From the NCBI GenBank assembly GCA_942636505.2, contig CALOGB020000056.1:372001-436000 (forward strand): 64,000 nucleotides of DNA. Reading direction: 5' to 3'. Made by a program: the position numbers and the translations under genes. Source of the stretch: an uncultured bacterium (GTDB taxonomy: Bacteria > Pseudomonadota > Alphaproteobacteria > Sphingomonadales > Sphingomonadaceae). The notes under the pieces are model-generated. The model was not told the origin of the DNA, ran no database searches, and was given only the letters and a program-made list of their open reading frames with translations. Positions 57,652-64,000 of this stretch are shown here, piece after piece. How positions within the stretch are numbered: the stretch's first letter is position 1; each line of letters starts with the position of its first letter.

Positions 57652-58428
57652 CTACTTCTGCGCCATCCCGTCGACGATCGCGGCGTGGAGCGCTGCGGCG
57701 TTCTCCGCCCCGGCAAAGCTATGGGATGCCGTATCGAACCGCTTCACTTTCGCGCCACCGCGATACCGTGCGGCAAAGGCGATCGCGGTCGCGTCGCCAG
57801 TCGCAAGGACGATGGCGGCGTCGTCGTGCCAGCCGTCAAGTGCGGTCAAGACATTGGTCGCAAGTGAAGCACGCTCTTCAGTCTTGGCGAGCACAACCCT
57901 TTTCAAACCTCTGAGGAGCTTGGTAAAACTGACCTTTCCTTTCAGCGCGCGTGCCCAGGTTGCGGGGTCGCGTAGCGCGCTGTGATAGCGGGCCCGGATT
58001 GCGGCGGCGGGGGGGAGGTCGTCGATCGGTTGCACGACCCAGGGGTTGGCGACGATGATCCGGTCGATCCCCGCCGATCGTCCGAACAGCGCGAGCGTGC
58101 TGGCCGCGTCGCAATTGCCGAAACCGACCAATCTGCTGACCCTAGGTGCCGCGCGGCGGAACGCGGAGGCGGCCGCGATCAGGTCAGGTTCGGCGCTGAT
58201 GAAGCCGATATTGTCGCCCGTCGAATCGCCCACACCGCGGCGGTCGTAACGGAACACGGGTATGCCAGCAGCGGCCAGTCGATGCGCCAGCATCGCCATC
58301 CCGCGATGTGCACCGCTGCGGATTTCACTGCCGCCGGACACGATGAGCAGTCCTGTAGACCCGTCTGCCTCGTCCAGCGTCGCAGCAAGGCTTTCGCCTT
58401 CGCAAGCGAACGCGATCAGCGTACGCAC
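57652..58428 (-). CDS. Exosortase A system-associated hydrolase 1
   Basis: 258 residues, alpha/beta-hydrolase fold of TIGR03100 type. GLLIVSGGSEIRSGAHRG is the oxyanion region; FRYDRRGVGDSTG follows. The nucleophile elbow reads GFGNCDAAST, with Cys where Ser is usual, and a C-terminal His lies in DTASHSFAG. The substrate is unknown; the family occurs only with XrtA/PEP-CTERM exopolysaccharide loci, as here. The start overlaps the end of hydrolase 2 by 13 nt, so the two are co-translated. Last gene of the minus-strand group ACP-hydrolase 2-hydrolase 1. Confidence 0.85.
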   Translation of the reverse strand: MRTLIAFACEGESLAATLDEADGSTGLLIVSGGSEIRSGAHRGMAMLAHRLAAAGIPVFRYDRRGVGDSTGDNIGFISAEPDLIAAASAFRRAAPRVSRLVGFGNCDAASTLALFGRSAGIDRIIVANPWVVQPIDDLPPAAAIRARYHSALRDPATWARALKGKVSFTKLLRGLKRVVLAKTEERASLATNVLTALDGWHDDAAIVLATGDATAIAFAARYRGGAKVKRFDTASHSFAGAENAAALHAAIVDGMAQK

Positions 58429-59093
58429 GATGCGATCCAGTGCGAGATGTCGTCGGCAAGTATATGAGCCAATGCGATATCATTGTCCGGCTCTGACCGG
58501 CGCCACAGGGGCGATGCCGCATATTTCACGTCTGCGTCGCGCGGGTCGGATTCGAGCCGGACACCTCGCAGGGGACCCGTTCCAGCAAAGGGTGTGGCGT
58601 CGCGGAGGTCGGCCAGCATTTCGCGGGACAGCGTGTTGCCCGCATAGTCGGTGTCGCTAGCTCGAGCGGACCGAGAGGCCGCTCGCACGCGGTCCAGTTC
58701 ACGCAACAGGTCTTCGCCCGTTTGCGGAGACAGCTGCCATCGTCCGGCGAGGGCCGCATCGGTATCGAATAGCGCGCCGCTTCTTATCGAAATGCCGTAA
58801 GTGTTCCGGCCAAGTCGCTGAGCAAGCTCGGTATAGGCTGTCCGCTGGTCGCGGAGTCGCGCTTCGCCGGTGACAACGATGCTCTCGCCGGTGCCGGGGA
58901 GATCGGGGAGCACGCTGCCAATCCCATGATCCGCAAGTTCGCGTAAAATCGTGACGAGGAACTGGCGGGTCCGATTCGCTTCTTCGAACAGCGGGAGGGC
59001 GGCGATGACGACCGGGCCGGCATCGGGGCCAAATCGCAGCATCGCTTCGCGGCCGCCACCCCAGTCATAAGTATCGAAGCGCAGGGCGGTCAT
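58416..59093 (-). CDS. Exosortase A system-associated hydrolase 2
   Basis: 225 residues, resembling TIGR03101. Opens with the strand AGPVVIAALPLFEEANRTRQ, then GSVLPDLPGTGES, the conserved family block in an alpha/beta-hydrolase core. No clear GxSxG is visible; SIRSGALFD may occupy the nucleophile elbow, so activity is uncertain. It lies between the acyl carrier protein gene (29 nt upstream) and hydrolase 1. Role in XrtA-linked polysaccharide or lipid processing is inferred from context. Confidence 0.78.
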   Translation of the reverse strand: MTALRFDTYDWGGGREAMLRFGPDAGPVVIAALPLFEEANRTRQFLVTILRELADHGIGSVLPDLPGTGESIVVTGEARLRDQRTAYTELAQRLGRNTYGISIRSGALFDTDAALAGRWQLSPQTGEDLLRELDRVRAASRSARASDTDYAGNTLSREMLADLRDATPFAGTGPLRGVRLESDPRDADVKYAASPLWRRSEPDNDIALAHILADDISHWIASCVR

Positions 59094-59122
59094 CCCGGAT
59101 GAGGCTAGACCCCCTGTTAAGG

Positions 59123-59401
59123 CTAGACCAGTGCCTTGCTGGCGGCAAACTGGACGAGCGCGCCAAACGTCTCGAGCATTTCGCCGTCGATCTCGTCGTC
59201 CTCGATCAGGATGCCGAGGCGGTCTTCGAGTTCGGTCAGCACGCTTGCCACCGCCATCGAGTCGAGTTCGGGCAGCGCGCCGAACAGCGGCGTGTCCGGC
59301 GTGAACGCAGCGACACGATCGGCGCTGAGACCGAGGATATCGGCGAGGACGGCGCGTACCGTCGTTTCGACTTGGGAAGTGCCTTCGAAGATCACGAGCA
59401 T
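59123..59401 (-). CDS. Acyl carrier protein of the XrtA locus
   Basis: 92 residues from MLVIFEGTSQVETTVRAVLADILGLS. The phosphopantetheine site is Ser in PELDSMAVASVLTELEDRLGI (~residue 49). Helices I-III of the ACP fold are evident, and the acidic EDDEIDGEMLETFGALVQF tail is typical. It is divergent from the AMP-forming ligase 95 nt away, which probably loads it, a dedicated carrier-ligase pair separate from fatty acid synthesis. An 18-residue upstream extension is possible but lacks a good ribosome-binding site. Confidence 0.88.
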   Translation of the reverse strand: MLVIFEGTSQVETTVRAVLADILGLSADRVAAFTPDTPLFGALPELDSMAVASVLTELEDRLGILIEDDEIDGEMLETFGALVQFAASKALV

Positions 59402-59495
59402 CGCCTGAACGGTTATGAACCCTGCCCCGCTAGCGTGTGGGGGTGAATTCGGCAACGGGTTCGCGCTAAAGGGGGCTTGGCGCTATCAGGGGCGC

Positions 59496-61133
59496 ATGAT
59501 CGCGCTCGACCCCAAGCCGTACCCTATCGACCACATCGCGCTGCGTGGTGCGCCCGATGCCGTCGCGCTGGTCGACAAGGCGGGCACGATGACGTTTACC
59601 GAGCTTGAGGCAGGGGTCAGTGCATTGGCGGGGTGGCTCGCTGCCCGGGGGCTGTCGCCCGGCGACCGCGTCGCGACGTGGCTACCGAAGACGCGCATTG
59701 CCTGCCTGATGCCGCTCGCGACGGCGCGGGCAGGGCTGGTGCATGTGCCGGTCAATCCGCTGCTCCGCCGAGCGCAGGTCGCGCATATTCTGGGGGATAG
59801 CGGCGCTCGCCTACTGGTGACCCAAAGCGCGCGGGCCGGGACGCTAGACGATGGCGACATACCGGATGGCTGCGCGATCGTAGACGAGGCGGAGCTACTC
59901 TCGTTCCCTCGCGAACGCGGGGGCCCAGGAATCCCAAACGTTGCGCTTTGTAACCCTGGCCCCCCGCCTTCGCGGGGGAATGGGATGACGGGTCCCTCCG
60001 ACGCCGACCCCGATACCCTGGCTGCGATCCTCTACACGTCCGGCTCCACCGGCCGGCCCAAGGGCGTGATGCTAAGCCATGCCAACCTGTGGCTCGGCGC
60101 GATCTCCGTCGCGCACTATCTAGAGCTGACGCCTGAAGACCGCGTACTCGGCGTACTCCCTTTGTCGTTCGACTACGGCCAGAACCAGCTATTCTCCACA
60201 TGGGCAGCCGGCGCGTCGGTAGCGCCGCTCGACTACCTCGTCGCACGCGACGTGGTGAAGGCGGTCGAGCGGGTCGAGGCGACGACGCTGGCAGGTGTGC
60301 CGCCCTTGTGGGTTCAGCTACTGGAAGCAGAGTGGCCAGTGGAAACCGCCGCTCGATTGAAGCGACTGACCAACTCGGGCGGCGCGCTGACGCCGCGACT
60401 CGTGCGAGGCCTGCGCGAGCGGTTCCCGACGGCGGAAGTGTACGCGATGTACGGCCTGACCGAGGCGTTCCGGTCGACCTATCTCGACCCGGCGCTGATC
60501 GATACGCATCCCGACGCGATGGGGCGCGCGATCCCGTTCGCGGAGGTTTCGGTGGTGAAAACCGACGGCACGCGCGCTGCGCCGGGTGAGGCGGGGGAAC
60601 TCGTGCATTCGGGGCCGCTCGTCGCCCAAGGCTATTGGCAGGACGCGGCGCGGACGGCGCAGCGGTTCCGCCCGGCCCCCGGTGGCAGCGGCATGGCGGT
60701 CTGGTCGGGGGACACCGTCGTCGAGGGCGAGGACGGCTTGCTCCGATTCGTCGGTCGCGACGACGAGATGATCAAGAGCGCAGGCAACCGGATCAGCCCG
60801 CTCGAGGTCGAGGAGGCGGTGCTGGCAGGCGGCGAGGCGCGCGAGGCAGTCGCGGTCGGGGTGCCGGACGAGCGGCTGGGGCAGGCTATCGTCGTGATGC
60901 TGGCGGGGGATGCGAGCGAGGAGACGGCGTTGCGGGCGCGGCTGAGGACTGCTCTGCCGAGCTTCATGCAGCCGGGTGTGTATCTATGGCGGGATGAATT
61001 ACCGCGCAATGCCAATGGGAAGCTGGACAGGTCTGGCATTGCGTCGGAGGTAAAAGCTTGTTCTCCCGCAGAGGCGGGAGTCCAGTCTGGGCCCCCGCCT
61101 TCGCGGGGGAACATGGAAGGGAGCGCGTCATGA
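59496..61133 (+). CDS. Acyl-CoA/ACP ligase (AMP-forming), exosortase A-associated, with two in-frame elements
   Basis: 545 residues, ANL superfamily (TIGR03098-like). ATP-binding P-loop ILYTSGSTGRPKGVMLSH (~residues 179-196), VYAMYGLTEAFRST, hinge GRDDEMIKSAGNRISPLEVEE, and catalytic Lys in LPRNANGKLDRSGI. It activates a carboxylic acid as an adenylate for transfer to CoA or the divergent ACP. Residues ~136-161 (FPRERGGPGI … PPPSRGNG), just before the P-loop domain, and the last ~22 residues (CSPAEAGVQSGPPPSRGN…) are translated palindromic elements. The ATG at 59496 has AGGGG five bases before. The stop overlaps the decarboxylase start. Confidence 0.92.
   Translation: MIALDPKPYPIDHIALRGAPDAVALVDKAGTMTFTELEAGVSALAGWLAARGLSPGDRVATWLPKTRIACLMPLATARAGLVHVPVNPLLRRAQVAHILGDSGARLLVTQSARAGTLDDGDIPDGCAIVDEAELLSFPRERGGPGIPNVALCNPGPPPSRGNGMTGPSDADPDTLAAILYTSGSTGRPKGVMLSHANLWLGAISVAHYLELTPEDRVLGVLPLSFDYGQNQLFSTWAAGASVAPLDYLVARDVVKAVERVEATTLAGVPPLWVQLLEAEWPVETAARLKRLTNSGGALTPRLVRGLRERFPTAEVYAMYGLTEAFRSTYLDPALIDTHPDAMGRAIPFAEVSVVKTDGTRAAPGEAGELVHSGPLVAQGYWQDAARTAQRFRPAPGGSGMAVWSGDTVVEGEDGLLRFVGRDDEMIKSAGNRISPLEVEEAVLAGGEAREAVAVGVPDERLGQAIVVMLAGDASEETALRARLRTALPSFMQPGVYLWRDELPRNANGKLDRSGIASEVKACSPAEAGVQSGPPPSRGNMEGSAS
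59902..59979. repeat. Palindromic element inside the XrtA ligase gene
   Basis: CGTTCCCTCGCGAACGCGGG + GGCCCAGG against CCTGGCCCCCCGCCTTCGCGGGGGAA. 78 bp, a multiple of three, and free of stops in the frame used. Confidence 0.9.
61058..61114. repeat. Palindromic element at the 3' end of the XrtA ligase gene
   Basis: 57-bp class: TTGTTCTCCCGCAGAGGCGG + GAGTCCAG then TCTGGGCCCCCGCCTTCGCGGGGGAACA. Translated as part of the ligase C-terminus. It ends 15 nt before the next start codon. Confidence 0.92.
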
Positions 61134-62356
61134 AACCGATGGGTGCCCTTCCTCCTGAGTTCTTGCATCAAGATGGCCCGCTGAAGATCGGCGGACGGAC
61201 GGCCGACAACTGGGCCGCGCGCACTGCCGACACGCCGCTATTCGTCTACGACATGGCGATCGTCGCTGCCCGCATCGCACGCTTCAGAGCAGCGATGCCG
61301 GCGATCGACCTCCATTACGCGATCAAGGCCAATCCACACGCCGACCTGCTGACCGCCATCGCGCCGCTGGTCGACGGGCTCGACGTCGCTTCCTCGGGCG
61401 AACTCGCGAAGGCTATGATTGTCAAACCCGCCGCCTCGATCAGTTTCGCCGGGCCCGGCAAGCGCGACGACGAACTCGCCGCCGCGATCACCGCCGGCGC
61501 CACGCTCAACGTCGAATCGGAAGGCGAGGCGGCGCGGGCGTTCACGATCGGCGACCGCCTCGGGCAAACACCGCGCATGGCGGTCCGCGTGAACCCCGAC
61601 ATCGAACTCCGCGGGTCGGGCATGCGGATGGGCGGCCGCGCGTCGCCGTTCGGGGTCGATGCGGTGCGCGCCGCCGCGCTCGTAAAGGCGATCGTCGCAG
61701 CGGGCGCGGACTGGCGCGGGTTCCACATCTACGCCGGCAGCCAGGCGCTCGATGCCGGTGCGATCATCGAGACGCAGGCCGCAACGATCGCGCTCGCGGC
61801 ACGGTTGGGCGAGGAGGCCGGCGTCGCTCCGCCGCTCGTCAATCTTGGTGGCGGTTTCGGCGTGCCGTATTTTGCCGGCGACGCGGCGCTCGACGTCGAG
61901 CGCGTCGGCGAGGCGCTGGCCCAAGCGCTCGCATCCCGCCCCGCGATCCTCGCCAAAACCCGATTCGCGATCGAACTCGGTCGCTGGCTCGTGGCCGAAG
62001 CGGGCGTCTACCTCACCCGCGTCGTCGACGTGAAGCAGAGCCAAGGCGAGACCTTCGTCGTCGTCGACGGCGGCCTCAACCACCAGCTCGCCGCCAGCGG
62101 CAATTTCGGCACCGTCGTCCGCCGCAACTACCCGATCGCCGTCGCCGCGCGGATGGGCCACGCCTCGACCGAAACCGTCTCCGTCGTCGGTCCGCTCTGC
62201 ACCCCGCTCGACCGGCTCGGCGACAAGGTTGCGCTTCCCCCCGTCCACGTCGGCGACCTTATCGCGATCTTCATGGCGGGCGCCTACGGGGCGAGCGCCA
62301 GCCCGACCGCGTTTCTCGGGCATCCACCGGCGTCCGAGATCGTTACTGGTATATAA
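61130..62356 (+). CDS. PLP-dependent decarboxylase, exosortase A-associated
   Basis: 408 residues, fold-type III (LysA-like; TIGR03099). PLP Lys is in LHYAIKANPHADLL (~residue 67), with DVASSGELAKAM, the HIYAGSQ segment in place of HVGSQ, the Gly-rich phosphate loop NLGGGFGVPY, and the C-terminal VVGPLCTPLDRLGD (Cys at the dimer active site). It decarboxylates a diamino or amino acid, perhaps the moiety loaded on the ACP. ATG overlapping the ligase stop (ATGA). Confidence 0.92.
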   Translation: MKPMGALPPEFLHQDGPLKIGGRTADNWAARTADTPLFVYDMAIVAARIARFRAAMPAIDLHYAIKANPHADLLTAIAPLVDGLDVASSGELAKAMIVKPAASISFAGPGKRDDELAAAITAGATLNVESEGEAARAFTIGDRLGQTPRMAVRVNPDIELRGSGMRMGGRASPFGVDAVRAAALVKAIVAAGADWRGFHIYAGSQALDAGAIIETQAATIALAARLGEEAGVAPPLVNLGGGFGVPYFAGDAALDVERVGEALAQALASRPAILAKTRFAIELGRWLVAEAGVYLTRVVDVKQSQGETFVVVDGGLNHQLAASGNFGTVVRRNYPIAVAARMGHASTETVSVVGPLCTPLDRLGDKVALPPVHVGDLIAIFMAGAYGASASPTAFLGHPPASEIVTGI

Positions 62357-62445
62357 GGCGCAGTTGCAGTGCCTTGGCGGGGCATGGTTACGGGGCGCTC
62401 CTAACGCTATCTTCACCTGTTACTTGCATAGCGAAGGCTGAGTTA

Positions 62446-62478
62446 GCCGCCCGTCGGGCAACCGATGGACGGTGCGGC
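62446..62478 (+). promoter_or_regulatory. Stable hairpin in the leader of the export lipoprotein gene
   Basis: GCCGC-CCGTC (62446-62455) pairs with GACGG-T-GCGGC (62468-62478) around the loop GGGCAACCGATG. The ribosome-binding site CAGGAGAAAG starts two nt later. A small alternative hairpin, GGCT (62436-62439)/AGCC (62445-62448), overlaps the left arm, so the two could be mutually exclusive. Confidence 0.45.
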
Positions 62479-62496
62479 GCCAGGAGAAAGTTACCC

Positions 62497-63141
62497 ATGC
62501 GTTCCGGATCTGTATCGAAATCCCTGCTGACCCTAGGCCTCGCCGCGACCACGCTCGGCGCGTGCACGACCGGCAGCACGCCGCCCGCACTGCCGCCCGC
62601 CTCGTTCGTCGCGAAGCAGGAATTGCCGGGCGAGGAATATGTGATCGGCCCGCTCGATCAGCTCAACATCTTCGTCTGGCGCAATCCAGAGCTGTCGTCG
62701 AAGGTCCAGGTGCGTCCCGATGGCCGGATCACGACGCCACTGATCAACGACCTGCCCGCGGTCGGCAAGACGCCCGCGATGCTCAGCGATGACATCAAGA
62801 AGGCGCTGGGGGCCTATATCAAGGACCCGATCGTTTCGGTGATCGTCGAGAATTTCAGCGGCACCTACAGCCAGCAGGTCCGCATCGTCGGCGCGACCGA
62901 GAAGCCCGCGTCGATCCCGTACCGCGCCAACATGACGTTGCTCGATGCGATGATAGCGGTCGGCGGGCTCAGCCAGTATGCGGCGGGCAACAAGGCACGG
63001 CTGGTGCGCTACGATCGCGCGACCGGCAAGCAGACCGAGTTCGGGTTGCAGATCAACAATCTGCTGAAGAAGGGCGATTCGTCGGCCAACGTCCGGCTCG
63101 CGCCGGGCGACGTGATCATCATCCCCGAATCGATGTTCTGA
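62497..63141 (+). CDS. XrtA-associated polysaccharide export lipoprotein (Wza/EpsA-like)
   Basis: 214 residues. Lipoprotein signal MRSGSVSKSLLTLGLAATTLGAC with acylated Cys ~23. The poly-export domain begins EEYVIGPLDQLNIFVWRNPELS, then VQVRPDGRITTPLINDLPAVGKT, and an SLBB domain with YSQQVRIVGATEKPASIPY follows. It forms the periplasmic/outer-membrane conduit for exopolysaccharide. CAGGAGAAAG precedes the ATG. Followed 10 nt later by the chain-length determinant, so both are one transcript. Confidence 0.93.
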   Translation: MRSGSVSKSLLTLGLAATTLGACTTGSTPPALPPASFVAKQELPGEEYVIGPLDQLNIFVWRNPELSSKVQVRPDGRITTPLINDLPAVGKTPAMLSDDIKKALGAYIKDPIVSVIVENFSGTYSQQVRIVGATEKPASIPYRANMTLLDAMIAVGGLSQYAAGNKARLVRYDRATGKQTEFGLQINNLLKKGDSSANVRLAPGDVIIIPESMF

Positions 63142-63151
63142 GGCGATCGGG

Positions 63152-64000
63152 ATGAACGGGATCTACGACGAGGTGCGGATCGCGCTGCATGCGATCTGGA
63201 CGCGGCGCTGGCTGGCGCTCGCGGTGGCATGGGGCGTGTGCGTGCTCGGCTGGCTGGTCGTGTCGCAGATCTCGAGCCGCTACGATTCGACCGCGCGCGT
63301 GTTCGTGCAGATGCAGACGATCCTGCCCTCGGGTATGGATGGCGTGCCACAGGTCGCGCCGATGACGGTCGACACGATCCGCACGACGCTGATCTCCGCG
63401 GTGAACCTCGAAAAGGTCGTGCGCGGCACCGATCTCGCGAACACCTTGTCGAGCGACCGCGACGTCGCCGATCGCGTCGCGGCGCTGGCCCCGAACATCA
63501 AGATCGTGTCGCAACAGGATAACCTGTTCCAGATCACGACCAGCGCGGCGACCCCGAAGCTCGCACGCCAGATCACGCAGAAGCTGATCGACCTGTTCGT
63601 CGAGCAGAACCTCGCCGGCGATCGCTCGAAGACGACGCAGAGCCTGACCTTCCTCGACCAGCAGCTCGCCTCGCGCCAGAAGCAGCTCGCCGATGCCGAG
63701 GCCAAGCGTGCCGACTTCCAGAACCGCTATCTCGGTGCGCTGCCCGGCACGGGTTCGGTCAGCGACCGGATCAGCGCGGCGCGGTCGCAGATGTCGCAGG
63801 TCGACGGCGATCTCGCCGCCGCGCAGTCGAGCCTTGCCGCGGTCCAGGGCCAGATGGCCGGGACGCCGGCGACGGTCGCAGGGACGGGGGGCGTCGCTGG
63901 CGCGGCCGGGCCGGCACGCGCACGGCTTCAGGCGATCCAGGGTCAGCTCGCCGATGCCCGCGCGCGCGGCTATACCGAGAACCACCCCGACGTGATCGCG
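63152..64000 (+). CDS. XrtA-associated chain-length determinant (Wzz/BY-kinase-like), 5' part
   Basis: 283 residues are visible before the right edge. N-terminal membrane helix (~residues 20-42, WLALAVAWGVCVLGWLVVSQI), then the Wzz domain with YDSTARVFVQMQTILPS and a long Ala/Gln-rich coiled coil (~residues 170-260). The GYTENHPDV segment is at the very end, as in TIGR03007 proteins. It controls exopolysaccharide length with a partner tyrosine kinase expected downstream. The ATG at 63152 is 10 nt after the export gene. Confidence 0.92.
   Translation, partial: MNGIYDEVRIALHAIWTRRWLALAVAWGVCVLGWLVVSQISSRYDSTARVFVQMQTILPSGMDGVPQVAPMTVDTIRTTLISAVNLEKVVRGTDLANTLSSDRDVADRVAALAPNIKIVSQQDNLFQITTSAATPKLARQITQKLIDLFVEQNLAGDRSKTTQSLTFLDQQLASRQKQLADAEAKRADFQNRYLGALPGTGSVSDRISAARSQMSQVDGDLAAAQSSLAAVQGQMAGTPATVAGTGGVAGAAGPARARLQAIQGQLADARARGYTENHPDVIA

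Noticed and set aside
757..61114. CRISPR array or insertion-sequence ends
   Set aside because: The repeats are scattered singly, each is palindromic, no regular spacers or cas genes exist, and no transposase or target-site duplication was seen.
62446..62490. Cyclic-di-GMP-I riboswitch
   Set aside because: A GGGCAACCGATG loop vaguely recalls parts of that aptamer, but the two-helix architecture, receptor loop and conserved AAAGC segment are missing.

Overview
The window is GC-rich chromosomal DNA from a sphingomonad-type alphaproteobacterium, most likely Sphingomonas or a close relative. The evidence is the TonB receptor type, the exosortase A (XrtA) exopolysaccharide genes, the Caulobacter-like type II secretion (T2SS) neighbourhood, an alphaproteobacterial heat-shock promoter at clpP, and about twenty copies of palindromic intergenic elements of the sphingomonad type. 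I see no rRNA, insertion sequence, prophage or CRISPR array. Genes are densely packed, often with 4-base start/stop overlaps inside operons.

Layout. 1-704 is the 3' end of gatB. 986-2061 holds a membrane-anchored aspartic protease and two tiny acidic or Pro-rich genes. 2183-7479 carries tRNA-Leu, tig, a GT2 glycosyltransferase, clpP and clpX. 7793-11882 carries a nucleotidyltransferase-like protein, a Ca2+/H+ antiporter, a cytochrome c lipoprotein with a small partner gene, and an M1 aminopeptidase. 12133-14926 is lon and hup, so the classic tig-clpP-clpX-lon-hup proteostasis order is kept but interrupted by insertions. 15134-20373 is tRNA-Val followed by a TetR-emrA-emrB-outer-membrane-factor tripartite efflux operon. 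20685 is a DUF6481 gene.

21180-38064 looks like one functional neighbourhood. An 11-bp-phased array of PhoB-type half-sites precedes a beta-helix-like surface lipoprotein and a large TonB-dependent receptor. Next come a 2OG-Fe(II) oxygenase and a twelve-gene T2SS operon, gspCDEFGHIJKLMN. This resembles the Caulobacter ElpS/T2SS phosphate-starvation locus and is the most interesting system in the window.

38130-44413 has tRNA-His, a leucine-dehydrogenase-like gene and the cytochrome c maturation operon ccmCDEFGHI. 44457-49340 has DUF3072, ald with its divergent Lrp-type regulator, kup, and a 2H phosphoesterase. 49408-57536 has tRNA-Met, two YdeP/FdhF-like molybdopterin oxidoreductases in converging groups with a formate/nitrite transporter, mobA and fdhD, and then trxB. 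57652 to the right edge is the start of an XrtA-associated exopolysaccharide locus: two hydrolases and an acyl carrier protein on the minus strand, then an AMP ligase, a PLP decarboxylase, an export lipoprotein and a chain-length determinant that runs off the window.

A recurring theme is that the palindromic elements sit not only between genes but also in frame inside coding sequence. I see them in the N-terminus of gspE, the signal-peptide region of ccmH, and the interior and C-terminus of the XrtA AMP ligase.
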